DNA from: Lactobacillaceae bacterium
GTDB lineage: Bacteria; Bacillota; Bacilli; Lactobacillales; Lactobacillaceae
Length of the DNA stretch: 61,645 nucleotides
Assembly: GCA_031289015.1 (NCBI GenBank)
Contig: JAITQG010000040.1
Location: forward strand, 1-61,645
Direction of reading: 5' to 3'
In this document: one piece after another, positions 8,070 to 17,377 of the stretch
Layout of the letters: each line of letters opens with the position of its first letter
Position numbering within the stretch: position 1 is the first letter of the stretch
Position numbers and translations under genes: made by a program
Notes under the pieces: generated by a model
Databases searched by the model: none
What the model was told of the DNA's origin: nothing
The model's input: only the letters and a program-made list of their open reading frames with translations

Positions 8070-10211
8070 ATGGATAAATTACAAATTGCACTCGCGGGGA
8101 ATCCCAACAGTGGTAAAACAACGGTGTACAACGCGTTAACTGGGGCCAACCAATATGTCGGGAATTGGCCAGGGGTGACCGTTGAACGCAAAAGTGGGGC
8201 GGCCAAACAAGATAAAAACCTAGGCATTCATGATTTGCCTGGGATTTATTCGTTGTCGCCGTATACGCCCGAAGAAATCGTAGCGCGCGATTATATCTTA
8301 GGCCAACACGCCCAGGCGATTATGAATATTGTGGATGCGACGAATTTGGAACGGAATCTGTATTTGACGACGCAATTGATGGAGACGGGGCTGCCGATTG
8401 TGGTCGCGCTCAACATGATGGACGCCGTTAAAAAACAGGGCCGCCAGATTAATTTGGAGCACTTGGCGTATGGCTTGGGTGTCACAGTTGTGGGGATGAG
8501 TGCCCTGCGTGGAACCGGGGTCAATGAAGCACTGACTAAGACGGTTAAGATTGCCCACAAGCATGATGAAGAAATGCATTATCCGATTTATGACCGACGC
8601 TTAGAAGTGGCGTTGGCCGATATTAGTGACTTGTTGGGTGAGCAAATCGCGGCACATCAAAAACGGTGGTATGCAATTAAGGTTTTTGAACGTGATGAAG
8701 CGGTGCTGACAACGGTGGCATTCACGACTGCCCAACGCGCTGAGTTTGAGGAAATCACGGCGATTACGGAAAAGATTTTTAGCGAAGATGCCGAATCAAT
8801 TATCGTCAATGAACGCTATAATTTTATCGAAAAAATCATTCAATTGGCCGTCAATGATGGAGATGGGATTCAATTCACATTGTCAGACAAAATTGATCGA
8901 ATTGTCACGAACCGCATTTTAGCCTTGCCAATTTTCATTGTGGCGATGTGGTTGGTGTATTATATCTCGATTCAAACCGTGGGTACGATTGGCACGGATT
9001 GGGTCAATGATACTTTGTTTGGGACGGTGATTCCTGATACCGCACAACATTATTTGCATGTGTGGGGTGTTGCGCCGTGGTTGCAGAGCTTGATTTTAGA
9101 TGGCGTAATCGCTGGGTGTGGGGCCGTCTTGGGCTTTGTACCACAAATTTTTGTGCTCTTTATCTGTCTGGGAATTCTTGAAGACACGGGCTACATGAGT
9201 CGGATTGCCTTTGTGATGGATCGCTTGTTCCGCCGGTTTGGTATGTCGGGTAAGAGTTTCATCCCAATGTTGATTGCAACTGGGTGTGGCGTGCCGGGCG
9301 TGATGGCGAGTCGGACGATTGAAAATGTCAAAGACCGCCGCATCACGATTATGGTGACGACCTTTATGCCGTGTTCGGCCAAGTTGCCAATTATCGCTTT
9401 GATTGCTGGGGCCTTTTTCCCCGCCAATTCGTGGGTGGCGCCGAGTGCGTATTTCATCGGGATTGGGGCGATTATCTTGTCTGGAATTGCGTTGAAAAAG
9501 ACGCGGATGCTGGCTGGGGATGTGGCACCTTTTATCATGGAATTGCCGAGCTATCATCTCCCTAAGTGGTCAAACGTGTTGCGTTATGCATTTAGTCGTG
9601 CGATGAGCTTCATCAAGCGGGCCGGGACGATTATCTTTGTCCTCAACATCTTGATTTGGTTCTTGTCGAGCTATAATTTCATGTTGCAAACGGTGGCCGC
9701 TGATAAGTCAATCTTGGCTGATTTTGGTAAGTTGTTGGCGCCAATTTTTGCCCCGCTTGGTTGGGGACATTGGAAAGCGGCTGTGGCAACTTTGACCGGC
9801 TTGGTTGCCAAAGAAACCGTGGTAGGAACGTTTGGCGTGTTGTATCACAATAGTGGTGAAGTTTCTAACAACGGGCGTGAAATATGGGGGCATCTCGCCA
9901 CGGATTTCTCAGCGCTCTCGGCGTATTCATTCTTGGTGTTTAATTTACTGTGTGCGCCGTGTTTTGCGGCTATCGGAGCTATTCACCGGGAAATGGGCGC
10001 CTTGAAGTGGACGCTGATTGCGATTGGTTATCAATGTGGGCTCGCATATTGTGTAAGTTTGCTGATTTATCAATTTGGGCGCTTGGTGCTTGAACATCAC
10101 GTGCCAAATTTGGAAACGCTATTAGCCGTGTTGATTGCCGGTGGGCTCGTGTATGCGATTGTTAAACGGCCCATTAAGGTAAATCAACCTGAATTAACGA
10201 CATTGAATTAA
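8070..10211 (+). CDS. feoB: Ferrous iron transporter FeoB
   Basis: This is a 713-residue Fe(II) transporter. The N-terminal G protein has G1 GNPNSGKT near residue 9, G3 DLPG near 50 and G4 NMMD near 113. A helical domain follows, then a membrane part with about eight spans. The membrane part includes the Gate-like GCGVPGVMASRTI, MPCSAKLPI and the later CAPCFAAIGAI blocks, which carry the conserved Cys of iron transport. The ATG at 8070 has AGGAGTG ahead of it and places G1 at the usual distance. The in-frame upstream codon at 8049 lies inside feoA and was not used. Confidence 0.97.
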   Translation: MDKLQIALAGNPNSGKTTVYNALTGANQYVGNWPGVTVERKSGAAKQDKNLGIHDLPGIYSLSPYTPEEIVARDYILGQHAQAIMNIVDATNLERNLYLTTQLMETGLPIVVALNMMDAVKKQGRQINLEHLAYGLGVTVVGMSALRGTGVNEALTKTVKIAHKHDEEMHYPIYDRRLEVALADISDLLGEQIAAHQKRWYAIKVFERDEAVLTTVAFTTAQRAEFEEITAITEKIFSEDAESIIVNERYNFIEKIIQLAVNDGDGIQFTLSDKIDRIVTNRILALPIFIVAMWLVYYISIQTVGTIGTDWVNDTLFGTVIPDTAQHYLHVWGVAPWLQSLILDGVIAGCGAVLGFVPQIFVLFICLGILEDTGYMSRIAFVMDRLFRRFGMSGKSFIPMLIATGCGVPGVMASRTIENVKDRRITIMVTTFMPCSAKLPIIALIAGAFFPANSWVAPSAYFIGIGAIILSGIALKKTRMLAGDVAPFIMELPSYHLPKWSNVLRYAFSRAMSFIKRAGTIIFVLNILIWFLSSYNFMLQTVAADKSILADFGKLLAPIFAPLGWGHWKAAVATLTGLVAKETVVGTFGVLYHNSGEVSNNGREIWGHLATDFSALSAYSFLVFNLLCAPCFAAIGAIHREMGALKWTLIAIGYQCGLAYCVSLLIYQFGRLVLEHHVPNLETLLAVLIAGGLVYAIVKRPIKVNQPELTTLN

Positions 10212-10225
10212 GTGAGGAGACCGAA

Positions 10226-10393
10226 ATGGCAACGATTATTTTAACAATTTTGATTTTTGGTGCGGCAGGCTATGTCGTGTATCGTTGGGTGAAGCGCGGA
10301 TTTGCGGCAGAATGTGAAGACTGTGATACATCGTGTCCAGTCAAAGTCGAAATTAAAAACCAGCCAACTGCGCCGATTGATCAGCATAGTTAA
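10226..10393 (+). CDS. FeoB-associated Cys-rich small membrane protein
   Basis: This 55-residue protein has one N-terminal membrane span (ATIILTILIFGAAGYVVY). A short cytosolic tail follows with three Cys (AECEDCDTSCPVK). This is the layout of the FeoB-associated Cys-rich proteins found after feoB in Firmicutes, which may stand in for FeoC. GAGGAGA precedes ATG 10226. It lies 14 bases after feoB and closes the operon. Its biochemical role is not established. Confidence 0.85.
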   Translation: MATIILTILIFGAAGYVVYRWVKRGFAAECEDCDTSCPVKVEIKNQPTAPIDQHS

Positions 10394-10426
10394 CTGGTTT
10401 AGGATGGGGCTTAATTGACGGGGCGC

Positions 10427-10777
10427 TTACTTGGTGATGGCTTCAATGCTAGCCAAGAGGTCCTCATAAATTGCGTTCCATGACTTAGCGCCCTTGTACT
10501 TAACGGCCATGCCTGTTGACAATGTGTCAAAGAGGGCCGCTACGGCAGGGTTGTCAGTTGGCAGCTTGCTATGAATCATTTCATTAGCTTGTTGCACGCG
10601 CAAAGTTTCCCATTCGCCATACGTCATTGAAATGAATGCATCACCGCGAATCACGATGGCAAACGTGTCATCCGTGATAGCCGCGTTGATAGCAGCTTGG
10701 AGCTCGCCGGCTTCGTTGTATTTGATAAAAGTATCGGCGGGTTGATTGTAAATTACTAAAGCGTCTAAATTAGCCAT
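10427..10777 (-). CDS. Hypothetical protein, 116 residues
   Basis: The family was not recognised. The protein is soluble and alpha/beta in appearance (ANLDALVIYNQPADTF, then FAIVIRGDAFISMTYGEW), with no Cys and no membrane span. On the - strand GAGGTAG lies at a good distance before ATG (10777), and codon use resembles the neighbours, so it is taken as real. It is convergent with the feo operon and divergent from the next oxidoreductase gene. Confidence 0.75.
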   Translation of the reverse strand: MANLDALVIYNQPADTFIKYNEAGELQAAINAAITDDTFAIVIRGDAFISMTYGEWETLRVQQANEMIHSKLPTDNPAVAALFDTLSTGMAVKYKGAKSWNAIYEDLLASIEAITK

Positions 10778-10890
10778 GAGCTACCTCGTTTGGATTGTGG
10801 TGTGATGTGTTCATATAAATTAAGTTTAGCGGTAACGAGGACCGCGGTCAATTTTGAACACTAGTCAATATAAAGAAGGTTGGAAGACTG

Positions 10891-11970
10891 ATGCAAACAA
10901 AATTTATTTTAATCGGTGGCGGTTGGCGTGCGGAGTTTTTTATGCGCCTGGCTCAAAAATTGCCAGCGTTATTCCAGATCACGGCGATTGTGACGATTAA
11001 TCCAGCGACTCAAGCGTATTATTCAGAGTGGGGCTTTACGTGTGTGCCAACGTTGGCCGAAGCACTTGAAATTGGTGAACCCCAATTTGCCGTCGTGTGT
11101 GTGCCCCATACCGTGGCCACTGACGTCAATTTGGCGACGTTGCAAGCTGGGATTCCGGTTTTGACTGAAACCCCAGTAGGCGCGACGTTAGCTGATTTAC
11201 AACGCTTTGCGACTGAAATGCCCGCGGATGTTAAATTACAAGTTGCCGAGCAATATTTCTTGCGGCCCGATATGCTGGCTCAACAAGCGGTAATCGACCA
11301 AGGAATCATTGGCACACCACAAACGGCGCGTGTATCGTATACGAATAACTATCATGCGATTGCTTTGATGCGCAAGTTTTTGCAGATTACGGCCAAAGAC
11401 ACCATTGTGACGGCACAACGCTTTCAGGTGACGGGCCAACCTGGTTTTGGTCGGGGTGGGATCGTTGAGCAAGAAACGTTCCAAACATATAATCAAACGT
11501 TAGCGACCTTCGCATTTGAAGACGGCAAAGTGGGCTTGTATGATTTCGAAGACGATCAACACCGGAGCTTCATTCGTAGCCAAGACATCCAAATTAAGGG
11601 TGACCGTGGTGAAATCCGCAATCATGAAGTGCGCTATCTAAAAGACTTTGCGACCCCGCTACTGTCGAACATCACGCGGGTAAATCGTGGTGAAGGGGTC
11701 AACATGGAAGGCGTGGGCTTGAAAGGGCTGACGTTTAATGGCGACTGGGTGATGGGAAATCCGTATCCCAATGCCATGTTATCAGATGATGAGCTGGCGT
11801 TGGGGCAGTGTTTGACCAATATGGCGGCCTATGTGGCAGGGACTGGACCAAGCATGTACAGTTTTGCTGAAGCGGCGCAGGATTTCTATCTGACGTTGCT
11901 GATCGAAGACGCGATCAAGACAGGTGCACCGGTGCAAACGACCGATCAACCATGGTCGGAGTGGTTATAG
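10891..11970 (+). CDS. Gfo/Idh/MocA-family oxidoreductase-like protein
   Basis: The 359-residue protein has an N-terminal Rossmann fold (ILIGGGWRAEFF) and the C-terminal alpha/beta domain of the Gfo/Idh/MocA family, usually NAD(P)-dependent sugar or inositol dehydrogenases. At the place of the EKP motif, whose lysine helps catalysis, the sequence reads TETPVG, so the Lys is absent. The nucleotide motif is GGGWRAE rather than the usual GxGxxG. It may therefore be a divergent or non-canonical member. It is monocistronic, with GAAGGTTGG before the start and a strong terminator after it. Confidence 0.8.
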   Translation: MQTKFILIGGGWRAEFFMRLAQKLPALFQITAIVTINPATQAYYSEWGFTCVPTLAEALEIGEPQFAVVCVPHTVATDVNLATLQAGIPVLTETPVGATLADLQRFATEMPADVKLQVAEQYFLRPDMLAQQAVIDQGIIGTPQTARVSYTNNYHAIALMRKFLQITAKDTIVTAQRFQVTGQPGFGRGGIVEQETFQTYNQTLATFAFEDGKVGLYDFEDDQHRSFIRSQDIQIKGDRGEIRNHEVRYLKDFATPLLSNITRVNRGEGVNMEGVGLKGLTFNGDWVMGNPYPNAMLSDDELALGQCLTNMAAYVAGTGPSMYSFAEAAQDFYLTLLIEDAIKTGAPVQTTDQPWSEWL

Positions 11971-11980
11971 GAAATTGAAA

Positions 11981-12030
11981 AAAGCAGGTTTGAACCAATT
12001 TGTGGTTCGAACCTGCTTTTTGGTTTTTTG
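11981..12030 (+). terminator. Rho-independent terminator
   Basis: The stem AAAGCAGGTTTGAACC pairs with GGTTCGAACCTGCTTT around a short loop and is followed by a T-rich tail. It lies directly behind the oxidoreductase gene. Confidence 0.9.
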
Positions 12031-12141
12031 AATAGTCAAATTAAACTATTATTGAAGGGGTCCAGTCAATTGGAAAGCCCATAACAGTGGTGATGCTTGA
12101 AAATTTGACGGACTTAAATTTAAGGGGGCTGAAAAAACGAC

Positions 12142-12216
12142 AAAAAATAGCCGGGCGTCCTTGGACGGTCCCGACTTGGTCATGAATAGTATAACAAGTT
12201 GTATAGAACAATTCAA
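12142..12216 (-). ncRNA. Promoter followed at once by a terminator hairpin: possible tiny RNA
   Basis: On the - strand a TTGAAT -35 (12216-12211), a 17-base spacer and a TATACT -10 (12193-12188) form a good promoter. The predicted start is near 12181. About ten bases later comes a CGGG(acc)GTCC / GGAC(g)CCCG hairpin followed by ATTTTTT (to 12142), which is an intrinsic terminator. A transcript of about 40 bases would result unless the terminator is regulated. A 44-codon reading frame starts at 12183 but begins at or before the predicted start of RNA and has no ribosome site. Confidence 0.35.
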
Positions 12217-12299
12217 CCGGATTTTAAAACTAAAGTGGGTGAATTTGATTTATGGATTTAGTCAACAGGGTGTCGTTTTAATCGCGGTTATTATTTTAA

Positions 12300-12464
12300 T
12301 TAATAGCGATACAAATTCAACAAGGTGCCGCTTTGGATGCCGTTGCTGGTGCGCTTGAAGTTTGGCCCGGCAGATTCATCCCAAGCTAGGTTGGCGAGTT
12401 TAATCACGATAGATCCAAAGGTACTAGTGCAAAAGGCGTGTGCGAACTTTTGAGCGATTTTCAT
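12300..12464 (-). CDS. Possible small protein, 54 residues
   Basis: An ORF on the - strand starts at ATG 12464 with CTGGAG ten bases ahead and ends at TAA 12302-12300. The product starts MKIAQKFAHAFC, is basic and partly amphipathic, and ends in an Asn/Gly/Tyr-rich stretch. No family was recognised. A downstream hairpin with U-run (12175-12142) could end its message. It could be a small secreted or signalling peptide or a chance frame. Confidence 0.35.
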   Translation of the reverse strand: MKIAQKFAHAFCTSTFGSIVIKLANLAWDESAGPNFKRTSNGIQSGTLLNLYRY

Positions 12465-12627
12465 TAGATTCAATCTCCAGTAGAATGTGTGCGAATTTGT
12501 TCAATACATTCATAATACTAAGCATTGAGAGGATTTTTTGGGATGTGGAGAATATTCCACACTGGGGACTTGGGTTATGGTCAGTGAGTTTTGAAATGTG
12601 ATTGGCTGTATTAAATAAAACACAAAA

Positions 12628-12657
12628 GCCGGGGTTAAAACCATAATTTAACCCTGG
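12628..12657. terminator. Hairpin, possible - strand terminator or operator
   Basis: The stem CCGGGGTTAAA pairs with TTTAACCCTGG. On the - strand it is followed by CTTTTGTGTTTT, which would suit a terminator. On the + strand it lies just before the likely promoter (GGTATAATTAC) of the AI-2E family gene. Confidence 0.45.
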
Positions 12658-12705
12658 TATTTGGTATAATTACAAAAAACAAGCAAATGATAATGGAGTA
12701 ACGCA

Positions 12706-13887
12706 ATGAAATTAACTGAACCAAAAACTAAATCAGCGTTTTGGCGCTTGGTGTTAAATAATAAATTTGTCGCTTCATTAGTGGTTATTTTGCTAATTCT
12801 GACAATTATTTACATGCTCAAAAAGGTTGACTTCATTTTTGCGCCATTAGCCACTTTTACCGGGGCAGTCGGGGCGCCAATTGTGGTGGCTGGAATTTTT
12901 TATTATATTTTAAATCCTATTGTGGATTGGTTGGAAATCAAGTATAAAATTAAGCGCCTTTGGACGACGGTGGGGCTGTTTATCGGGTTAACCATTTTGA
13001 TTGTGTGGGGTATCGCGGTTTTGGTACCGGTCATTCGCGATCAAATTGAAAGTCTGGCCCATAATTGGCCAAAATATTGGGAGGCGATTACCAATGAATT
13101 TGAACGGTGGACGGCTGATCGACGTTACAAAGCGCTAAATCAGTGGTTTACTTCGACGAACACCCATTTTTCTGATTACTTCAAGCAATTTTCAGCCAAT
13201 AGTGTCTTAAAAATTTCATCGGTCTTTGGTACATTGACGACGATTGTTATCACCATTGTGACATTCCCACTAGTATTATTTTATCTGCTCAAAGATGGCC
13301 ACAATTTGCCAAAATACATGGCGCAATTCTTCCCAATCTCAGCCCAGGCATCGTTTAAAGAATTGTTGACTGAAATCAATTTGCAAATTTCAAATTATAT
13401 TCGTGGCCAATTAAGCGTGGCCTTTGCAGTCGGGGTTATGTTTGCGATTGGCTACACGATTATTGGCTTGCCGTATGGTTGGTTAATTGCGTTCTTCTCA
13501 GGAATTTTGAATTTGATTCCATTCCTAGGGTCGTTCTTGGCGATTATCCCAGCGTTAATTGTTGGGATTTTTGTCAGTCCAATGATGTTGGTCGCAGTGA
13601 TTATCGTCTTTATCATTGAACAAACACTGGAAGGTAAAGTTATCAGCCCCAAATTGCTCGGTAATTCGCTCAAAATCCATCCGGTCACGGTCGTCGTGAT
13701 TTTGCTATCGGCTGGGAATTTATTTGGCCTGTTAGGGGTGATCTTTGGAATTCCTGGTTACGCTATTGCTAAGGTCTTACTTTCACGGATTTATCTATGG
13801 TGGAAGGGCAATTCAAATTTGTTTGATGATGACCCGGCAAATGACGGCACAACGGTTGAAATTATCAAGCCCAAGGGCGATGCATAA
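12706..13887 (+). CDS. AI-2E family transporter (membrane exporter)
   Basis: This 393-residue membrane protein has about eight spans in the arrangement of the AI-2E (PerM/YdiK/TqsA) family. Two spans come first, then a soluble segment around residues 110-180, then a C-terminal bundle with PLVLFYLLKDG and the signature LPYGWLIAFFSGILNLIPFLG. GKVISPKLLGNSLKIHPVTV follows. Substrates in this family are diverse (signal molecules, ions), so autoinducer export is not implied. AATGGAGTAACGC precedes the start. It is transcribed alone. Confidence 0.88.
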   Translation: MKLTEPKTKSAFWRLVLNNKFVASLVVILLILTIIYMLKKVDFIFAPLATFTGAVGAPIVVAGIFYYILNPIVDWLEIKYKIKRLWTTVGLFIGLTILIVWGIAVLVPVIRDQIESLAHNWPKYWEAITNEFERWTADRRYKALNQWFTSTNTHFSDYFKQFSANSVLKISSVFGTLTTIVITIVTFPLVLFYLLKDGHNLPKYMAQFFPISAQASFKELLTEINLQISNYIRGQLSVAFAVGVMFAIGYTIIGLPYGWLIAFFSGILNLIPFLGSFLAIIPALIVGIFVSPMMLVAVIIVFIIEQTLEGKVISPKLLGNSLKIHPVTVVVILLSAGNLFGLLGVIFGIPGYAIAKVLLSRIYLWWKGNSNLFDDDPANDGTTVEIIKPKGDA

Positions 13888-13917
13888 ACCATAAAGGCTT
13901 TAATAAGATTCGGGTTG

Positions 13918-13957
13918 GTATAGTACTTTTGGAAGTTGATAGTGCTATACTTTTTTT
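13918..13957 (+). terminator. Rho-independent terminator
   Basis: The arms GTATAGTAC and GTGCTATAC pair across a loop and are followed by T7. It lies between the AI-2E gene and trmL. Confidence 0.7.
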
Positions 13958-13984
13958 AACTGATTTTTACGAGGAGAATAGCAG

Positions 13985-14500
13985 ATGAGTACAAATCATA
14001 TTGTCTTGTTTGAACCTTTGATGCCAGCGAATACGGGCAATATCGCGCGCACGGCAACGGGAACGAATACGAAACTACATTTAATCAAACCATTGGGATT
14101 TGAACTCGATGATAAGCACGTGAAACGCGCGGGTCTAGATTACTGGGATACGGTAGATATTACGCTACACGAAAACTTGCCCGCCTTTATGGAAACGCTG
14201 ACAGACAAGGACGAATTATTCATCATTTCTAAATTTGCCCCGCAAGCTTATCATGAGGCAGATTATACCAATCCTGACCATGATTATTATTTCTTGTTTG
14301 GCAAAGAAACGACTGGTTTACCCGAGCCCTTTATGCGCCAACATGGTGAACAGGCCTTGCGGATTCCGCAAAATGATGAACATATTCGCTCATTGAATTT
14401 GGCCAATACGGCAGCCATTGTCATTTATGAAACGCTGCGCCAACAGGGCTTTCCACAATTGGACTTAACGTACGATTACGAATTTGATAAATTAAAATAG
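13985..14500 (+). CDS. trmL: tRNA (cytidine/uridine-34-2'-O)-methyltransferase TrmL
   Basis: This 171-residue SPOUT-fold enzyme methylates the ribose of the wobble base in certain leucine tRNAs using S-adenosylmethionine. Motifs seen: PLMPANTGNIARTA near residue 12, LFGKETTGLPEPF near 105, and the knot motif RIPQNDEHIRSLNLANTAAI near 128. The length matches the minimal TrmL. ACGAGGAGAATAGC precedes the start. It is followed 24 bases later by ftsK. Confidence 0.93.
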   Translation: MSTNHIVLFEPLMPANTGNIARTATGTNTKLHLIKPLGFELDDKHVKRAGLDYWDTVDITLHENLPAFMETLTDKDELFIISKFAPQAYHEADYTNPDHDYYFLFGKETTGLPEPFMRQHGEQALRIPQNDEHIRSLNLANTAAIVIYETLRQQGFPQLDLTYDYEFDKLK

Positions 14501-14524
14501 ACCCAAAGCTAAGGAGGAGGGAGC

Positions 14525-17044
14525 ATGGCAGGACGTCCACGCAAAACGCCGGTACGCCGAAAAACGACACCGAACCGGAAGCGTAAACAAAATAACGAAT
14601 ACAAATACATCTTAATCGGTAGCATTGCGCTACTAGAACTAATCATCGTGTTGGCAGTTGGTAAATTTGGCTTAGTTGGTAAGTTTTTTGCCAATTTAAC
14701 CCGCTGGCTAGTCGGTGGGACTTTTCAAGTGCTATTAATCTTCTTAGGGCTATTAACCCTTTATTTAGTGACTGTTGGCATCAAGAAGAGTGCTTTGAAA
14801 GTGCGCCACTACATCGGCTTGGGCATTTTATATCTAGGTGTTTTATTAGCCGGTTCAATTATGGTATTTAATGCGATGGGGCTGCATCATGAGTTCGTTG
14901 GCACTATCCAACGGCTCATTAACCAAGATATGATCAATCAAGCCGTCACGACCCCAGTTGGTGGTGGGGTGCTGGGGGCCTTTATGTTGAGCGGGACTTA
15001 CTTAGCAGCGTCTAATATTGGTTCATGGATTGTCGCCATTTTCTTGATTCTGACGGGGATAATTGTCCTATTCAAATTGAATGTGAAAGCTATCCTAACT
15101 AGTGTCTTTGGCACGGCTGAAGTGGCTGGTACCGTATTGAGTGATCACGCAAAACAAGCAGTGGATACGAGTGCGCAAAAAGTGACGGAGTTGAAGTCGT
15201 CATATCAAAAGAATCGGGCCAATCTGGGCAAAGAAATTTTTGATAAGGACTTTGAAGTGAGCAAGGCGGACACAACGGTTGAGCCCAAGCTTGATCCGAA
15301 CATGTCAATTGAAGATGCGCTACACCAAGCGCCACAAGATGCCTACGTTGCGCCAACTATTATTGGACCTGACGCGCCCACGCAAGCAGAACAAATTGAT
15401 TTAGATATTCCAGGCACAGAACCAGAAACCTTAAGCCATGTTGATTTGTTTAAGGAAAAAGAGCCAGAAACAAGTAAGCCGGATGTCGGGGCCACGGTTG
15501 AACCAACGGGGATTACACCGCCTGAAGAAGGTATGGATATCAACGGCTTTGCGACCACGATTAATGATAAAAATTACAAATTGCCAACAACGCGCTTATT
15601 GACGCGGATTGGCTCAACTGATCAATCAGCTGAAAAGTCAAAATTAGCTGAGAAATCACGTGTCTTAACGCAAACTTTGAAGAGTTTTAACATTGATGCA
15701 CCTGTTGAAAAGGTTATCTTGGGGCCAACCATTACCCAATACGAACTGCGCCCAGCCATTGGTGTGAAAGTTTCAAAAATCACCAATTTAGCTGATGATT
15801 TGGCACTCGCTTTGGCTGCCAAGAGTTTGCGTATTGAAGCGCCGATTCCAGGCAAGTCATTAGTCGGCATTGAAGTGGCTAATAATCAACAAGCGATGGT
15901 CGGGTTCCGCGATATGATGGATCAAGCTGGAGTCAGCACTGACAAGGTTTTGGAAGTGCCAATTGGCAAGAGTGTGACGGGTGAAATCGTGAAAATGAAT
16001 ATCACCAAAATGCCGCATTTGTTGATTGCCGGTTCAACTGGCTCAGGTAAGTCGGTGGCGATTAATTCCATCTTGGCCTCAATTTTATTGCAAGCTAAGC
16101 CCTCTGAAGTGCGCTTGATGTTAGTCGACCCTAAAAAGGTGGAACTGAGTGTCTACAATGATATTCCACACTTGATTACGCCGGTGGTCTCAAATCCACG
16201 TAAAGCGGCGGCGGCTTTGAAAAAAGTCGTCATGGAGATGGACAATCGCTTCAAAACTTTATCAGAGTATGGTGTTCGCAATATTGATGGCTACAATTTA
16301 CTGGTTAAAAAGACCAATGATGCCGGCACTGGGACGGCGATGACTAAGATGCCATATTTGGTGGTCGTGATTGATGAATTGGCTGACTTGATGATGACGG
16401 TTTCAGGTGAAGTTGAACCAGCCATTGTGCGGATTGCTCAATTGGGCCGTGCCGCTGGAATTCACATGATTGTCGCAACCCAACGGCCATCAGTTGATGT
16501 TATCACCGGTTTGATCAAAGCCAACGTGCCATCTCGTATGGCCTTTGCGGTTGGGTCGGGTGTTGATTCACGGACGATTCTGGACGGCAATGGTGCAGAA
16601 AAACTTTTGGGCCGTGGTGATATGTTGTTTGCCCCAATTGGGGTTAATAGCCCAATGCGGGTCCAAGGGGCTTTCTTGTCGGATGAAGATGTTGAGAGTT
16701 TGACGGATTTCATCAAGAAGCAAGGCGGCGCCCAATACGATACTAGTATGGAAGTTACTGACGATGATATTGCACAAATGAGTGATGATGCCACTGAGGG
16801 TAGTAGCGAAGGGGATGTTGATGAAATGTGGGATGCAGCGATTGATTTTGTGAATCTCGAAGGTAAAGGATCAGCATCGATGCTCCAGCGTCACTTTCGA
16901 ATGGGCTACAATCGAGCAGCGCGCCTCGCCGATGACCTCGTGACGGCAGGTATCCTCGGCCCCGCTGATTCGGGTAACAAAGGGCGGCCAGTGTTGATGA
17001 CTAAAGAACAATATTACGCTATGAAAAACGCAAGCCAACAATAG
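14525..17044 (+). CDS. ftsK: DNA translocase FtsK/SpoIIIE
   Basis: This 839-residue septal DNA pump clears chromosome DNA at division. A basic N-terminus and about four membrane spans (residues 30-185) are followed by an acidic/proline linker (about 240-340). The motor domain then has Walker A AGSTGSGKS (about 502-510), Walker B VVVIDELADL and ATQRPSVDVITG. The last 70 residues (FVNLEGKGSASMLQRHF, RAARLADDL) form the winged-helix gamma domain that reads KOPS/SRS sites. AAGGAGGAGG precedes the start. Confidence 0.96.
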   Translation: MAGRPRKTPVRRKTTPNRKRKQNNEYKYILIGSIALLELIIVLAVGKFGLVGKFFANLTRWLVGGTFQVLLIFLGLLTLYLVTVGIKKSALKVRHYIGLGILYLGVLLAGSIMVFNAMGLHHEFVGTIQRLINQDMINQAVTTPVGGGVLGAFMLSGTYLAASNIGSWIVAIFLILTGIIVLFKLNVKAILTSVFGTAEVAGTVLSDHAKQAVDTSAQKVTELKSSYQKNRANLGKEIFDKDFEVSKADTTVEPKLDPNMSIEDALHQAPQDAYVAPTIIGPDAPTQAEQIDLDIPGTEPETLSHVDLFKEKEPETSKPDVGATVEPTGITPPEEGMDINGFATTINDKNYKLPTTRLLTRIGSTDQSAEKSKLAEKSRVLTQTLKSFNIDAPVEKVILGPTITQYELRPAIGVKVSKITNLADDLALALAAKSLRIEAPIPGKSLVGIEVANNQQAMVGFRDMMDQAGVSTDKVLEVPIGKSVTGEIVKMNITKMPHLLIAGSTGSGKSVAINSILASILLQAKPSEVRLMLVDPKKVELSVYNDIPHLITPVVSNPRKAAAALKKVVMEMDNRFKTLSEYGVRNIDGYNLLVKKTNDAGTGTAMTKMPYLVVVIDELADLMMTVSGEVEPAIVRIAQLGRAAGIHMIVATQRPSVDVITGLIKANVPSRMAFAVGSGVDSRTILDGNGAEKLLGRGDMLFAPIGVNSPMRVQGAFLSDEDVESLTDFIKKQGGAQYDTSMEVTDDDIAQMSDDATEGSSEGDVDEMWDAAIDFVNLEGKGSASMLQRHFRMGYNRAARLADDLVTAGILGPADSGNKGRPVLMTKEQYYAMKNASQQ

Positions 17045-17053
17045 GAGCACCAG

Positions 17054-17338
17054 ATGACAATTCGTTATGATATGCATCAGCCATTAGTTGATACTGAGCT
17101 GATTTTGTTGTATAAAACGGACGTTGAATTTGATACTGGCCGTAAATACACATTTGATCCAAAGTTTAATGCGTTTCGCATGCATTTTGATAATGTGTTA
17201 ATTCCAGTCAAGCAAGTTCGTGGCGATGCCAATGCAGTTTTGTATCTGCAAACCCATGGCCATGACGCGCTAAACCGTAATCCAATTGCTGATTTGGCCT
17301 ATGAGCCGATTAGCGAAGCGGAAATTAATTGGTTATAA
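17054..17338 (+). CDS. Hypothetical protein, 94 residues
   Basis: The family was not recognised. The protein is soluble (TIRYDMHQPLVDTELIL, then FDPKFNAFRMHFDNVLIPV), without Cys or membrane spans. It starts nine bases after ftsK with AGGAGCACC as ribosome site and is followed by a terminator, so it is the last gene of the trmL-ftsK unit. The context hints at a housekeeping role only weakly. Confidence 0.75.
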   Translation: MTIRYDMHQPLVDTELILLYKTDVEFDTGRKYTFDPKFNAFRMHFDNVLIPVKQVRGDANAVLYLQTHGHDALNRNPIADLAYEPISEAEINWL

Positions 17339-17340
17339 AT

Positions 17341-17377
17341 AAAAAGGTTGATTTATATCATAAATCAACCTTTTTAA
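17341..17377 (+). terminator. Rho-independent terminator
   Basis: A perfect AAAAAGGTTGATTTA / TAAATCAACCTTTTT stem with a four- to five-base loop lies directly after the stop codon. Confidence 0.9.

Noticed and set aside
12061..12080. Similarity of CCAGT..ATTGGAAA..CCC at 12061 and 28370
   Set aside because: Too short and imperfect to call a repeat family by eye.
12049..12183. 44-residue minus-strand frame
   Set aside because: Its ATG coincides with the predicted RNA start and lacks a ribosome site; the hairpin-terminator reading is simpler.
12161..12358. 65-residue plus-strand frame
   Set aside because: No ribosome site, and it overlaps hairpin and promoter elements of the other strand.
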